The position numbers and the translations under genes are program-made. A stretch of 64,000 bases of DNA, from positions 1,302,001 to 1,366,000 of the forward strand of contig NZ_CP024314.1 in the NCBI RefSeq assembly GCF_002944315.1, written 5' to 3'. Below the pieces are notes generated by a model. That model did no database searches. It was given only the letters and a program-made list of their open reading frames with translations, and was not told the DNA's origin. This stretch comes from Rhizobium sp. NXC24 (GTDB taxonomy: Bacteria > Pseudomonadota > Alphaproteobacteria > Rhizobiales > Rhizobiaceae). Shown piece by piece: positions 62,429 to 64,000 of this stretch (position 1 is the stretch's first letter; every line of letters starts with the position of its first letter).

Positions 62429-63651
62429 GGCAGAACAGTCAGCGTGGGGATGGCAACGACGAACTTACCACCCCAGGCACGAACCGCAGACTGTGTTTCG
62501 ACGACCTCCGCGGCAATATTCCAGGGCAAAATCACGACCCAGTCTGGCTTACGCTTCGCCAATTCATCGGGATGCAGAATCGGTATATGGCTCCCTGGCA
62601 TAAACTTTCCCTGCTTCGACGGAGCGGCATCGCATACAAACTGCACGAGGTCCGTCTTGAGCCCCGCATAGTTCATCAACGTATTGCCTTTGGCAGCTGC
62701 GCCATATGCCGCCACCACCTTGCCGTTCTTTTTCTGCTCCAGCAGGAAGGAAAGAAAGTCGTTCTTGATAACGTCGGCCTTTTGCTGGAAGTCAAGATAG
62801 GTGTCGAGCTTCTTCAGGCCGAACTTCTCTTCACGCTCCAGCAATTCTGACACGCGCGGTGAAGTGGCACGGGAATCCGCCGTGCGGCATCCATACACGC
62901 GCAGACTTCCGCCATGGGTAGGAATTTCCTCCACATCGAGAAGACGCAGACCAGCCCGCTCAAAGATGCGCTTTACGGTCCCAAGCGAAAGGTAGGAAAA
63001 ATGCTCGTGATACACAGTATCAAACTGAACACTCTCTATCAGACGCATCAAATGTGGAAATTCGAGCGTTACTGTTCCGCCCGGTTTCAGCACAATTTCG
63101 AGGCCGGCTGTGAAGTCGTTGATATCGGGCACATGCGCATAGACATTATTGCCGCAAATGAGGTCTGCCGATTGCCCCTCATTCACCAAGGCGCGCGCGG
63201 TTTCCGTTCCAAAAAACTTTCTAAGCGTGGGCACGCCAAGCTTTTCGGCTGCATCTGCCGTGCTGTCCGTCGGCTCTACGCCGAGGCATGGAATTCCCTT
63301 TGCAACGAAGTTCTTCAGGAGATACCCGTCATTGGAAGCGACCTCAATCACGAAGCTCGACGATGACAGTTGCAGGCGATTCTCAATCATGTCGCAATAA
63401 GCCTGGGCATGACGAAGCCAGCTTTGCGATGTTGACGAGAAATATGCGTAGTCGCGTGCGAAAAGATCTTCTGCCTTCTTGTAATCGTCGGTTTCGACCA
63501 GCCAGCACTCCTCACAAACAAACAGGCGCAACGGATTGTGTATTTCAGATTGCGTAAGCTGTTCTGCGTTCAAGTAGTCATTTGAGGCTGGAGCATGACC
63601 GAGGTCCAGGAAAACAAACTTCAGTTCGTTTGCACAATGGCGGCACTTCAT
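62425..63651 (-). CDS. SAM-dependent sugar C-methyltransferase
   Basis: A 408-residue enzyme of the NovU/TylC3/EryBIII-type C-methyltransferase family. It has an N-terminal zinc motif (CRHCANELK with later CEECW), the class I SAM domain (VIEVASNDGYLLKNF, GVEPTD, LICGNNVYAHVPD) and the catalytic YHEHFSYLSL. A C-terminal Rossmann-like domain follows (VAAYGAAAKGNTLMNY). It adds a methyl carbon to a 4-keto-2- or 6-deoxysugar nucleotide. Coupled by ATGA overlaps to both neighbours. Confidence 0.92.
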   Translation of the reverse strand: MKCRHCANELKFVFLDLGHAPASNDYLNAEQLTQSEIHNPLRLFVCEECWLVETDDYKKAEDLFARDYAYFSSTSQSWLRHAQAYCDMIENRLQLSSSSFVIEVASNDGYLLKNFVAKGIPCLGVEPTDSTADAAEKLGVPTLRKFFGTETARALVNEGQSADLICGNNVYAHVPDINDFTAGLEIVLKPGGTVTLEFPHLMRLIESVQFDTVYHEHFSYLSLGTVKRIFERAGLRLLDVEEIPTHGGSLRVYGCRTADSRATSPRVSELLEREEKFGLKKLDTYLDFQQKADVIKNDFLSFLLEQKKNGKVVAAYGAAAKGNTLMNYAGLKTDLVQFVCDAAPSKQGKFMPGSHIPILHPDELAKRKPDWVVILPWNIAAEVVETQSAVRAWGGKFVVAIPTLTVLP

Positions 63652-64000
63652 AGGTCGACTCCATGGAAATTTTCGTCAAGAAGGGGATGGCTCACATCCC
63701 TGGATGAAAGATGAACTGGTGGCAACGGCCATTCTATGCCCACGCGGGGATCGTTATACCGGACGCCGCCTTCGTGTTCCGGGGAATAAAATTCCGTGTG
63801 CAGATATAGAAGGCGCGAGTTTTCTTCCAGCACCTGAAACCCGTGTGCGCAGCCCTCGGGGATCACAAAAGCGAGGCCATTCTCAGGAGAAAGTTCTACG
63901 CCGTACCATTGTAAAAAAGTGGAAGAACCGCGCCGGAGGTCGACAGCAATATCAAAAACCCGCCCCTCAATGCACCGAACAATTTTCATCTCGGCCCGCG
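63648..64000 (-). CDS. dTDP-4-keto sugar 3,5-epimerase (RmlC-like), N-terminus outside window
   Basis: About 117 residues of an RmlC/RfbC-type cupin epimerase: KIVRCIEGRVFDIAVDLRRGS, WYGVELSPENGLAFVIPEGCAHGFQVLEE, and the ending YNDPRVGIEWPLP. The catalytic His in the usual N-terminal segment is not visible because the gene runs off the right edge; the ATG at 63989 is internal. It starts a three-gene deoxysugar operon, probably for a surface polysaccharide. Confidence 0.88.
   Translation of the reverse strand, partial: RAEMKIVRCIEGRVFDIAVDLRRGSSTFLQWYGVELSPENGLAFVIPEGCAHGFQVLEENSRLLYLHTEFYSPEHEGGVRYNDPRVGIEWPLPPVHLSSRDVSHPLLDENFHGVDL

Overview
The window looks like a piece of an alpha-proteobacterial (Rhizobiales, Rhizobium/Sinorhizobium-like) accessory replicon. 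It has GC-rich coding sequence, small catabolic operons each with its own regulator, a MocE-type Rieske ferredoxin, a NodP/NodQ-type pair (CysD plus a CysN-CysC fusion), three IS66-family elements and many decayed genes. No rRNA, tRNA, CRISPR array or replication origin was seen.

Layout. 1-7.7 kb: end of an acyl-CoA dehydrogenase, then a divergent L-idonate/gluconate catabolic locus (idnO, gntK, dehydrogenases, lactonase) with a LacI/GntR-type regulator and two matching palindromic operators. 8.0-9.1 kb: Xre/RES toxin-antitoxin pair. 9.5-11.6 kb: a graveyard of MBL-hydrolase, formaldehyde dehydrogenase, gfa and SRPBCC genes. 11.7-18.4 kb: a ring-cleavage-like catabolic cluster (extradiol-type dioxygenase, FAH hydrolase, alpha/beta hydrolase, Ldh2 dehydrogenase, zinc alcohol dehydrogenase, cupin) around a GntR/FCD regulator, with a recurring TTTTCGAAA-type palindrome before each transcription unit. 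18.5-22.2 kb: LysR regulator divergent from a class I P450, ferredoxin and ferredoxin reductase operon. 22.3-23.7 kb: fused remnants of etfA, gcdH and a LysR gene.

23.8-28.0 kb: TetR regulator and a C1 operon (THF-dependent O-demethylase, MetF-like reductase, PurU interrupted by an amber codon). 28.4 kb: a 114-bp inverted-repeat element. 28.9-38.5 kb: MBL hydrolase, sugar isomerase-like protein, orphan sugar-binding protein, sterol-desaturase-type hydroxylase, broken AbiEii toxin, LacI regulator, MocE ferredoxin and GMC oxidoreductase. 39-46 kb: a chemoreceptor lacking its signalling domain, an orphan nucleotidyltransferase behind a 47-bp dyad, a hybrid remnant, and a GntR / ProC-like / Xre-cupin / aminotransferase group. 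46.2-49.5 kb: full chemoreceptor and VapBC.

50.1-52.9 kb: nodPQ, which would make PAPS for sulfation. 53.4-61.4 kb: nested IS66 elements; the middle one has a perfect 8-bp target duplication. 61.6-64 kb: a translationally coupled deoxysugar cluster (4-reductase/epimerase, C-methyltransferase, RmlC-like epimerase) running off the end.

The most striking points are the GntR-cluster operator family, the P450 with an atypical I-helix, the C1 operon with a single nonsense codon, the large dyad before the nucleotidyltransferase, and the repeated internal-deletion scars that join gene ends.
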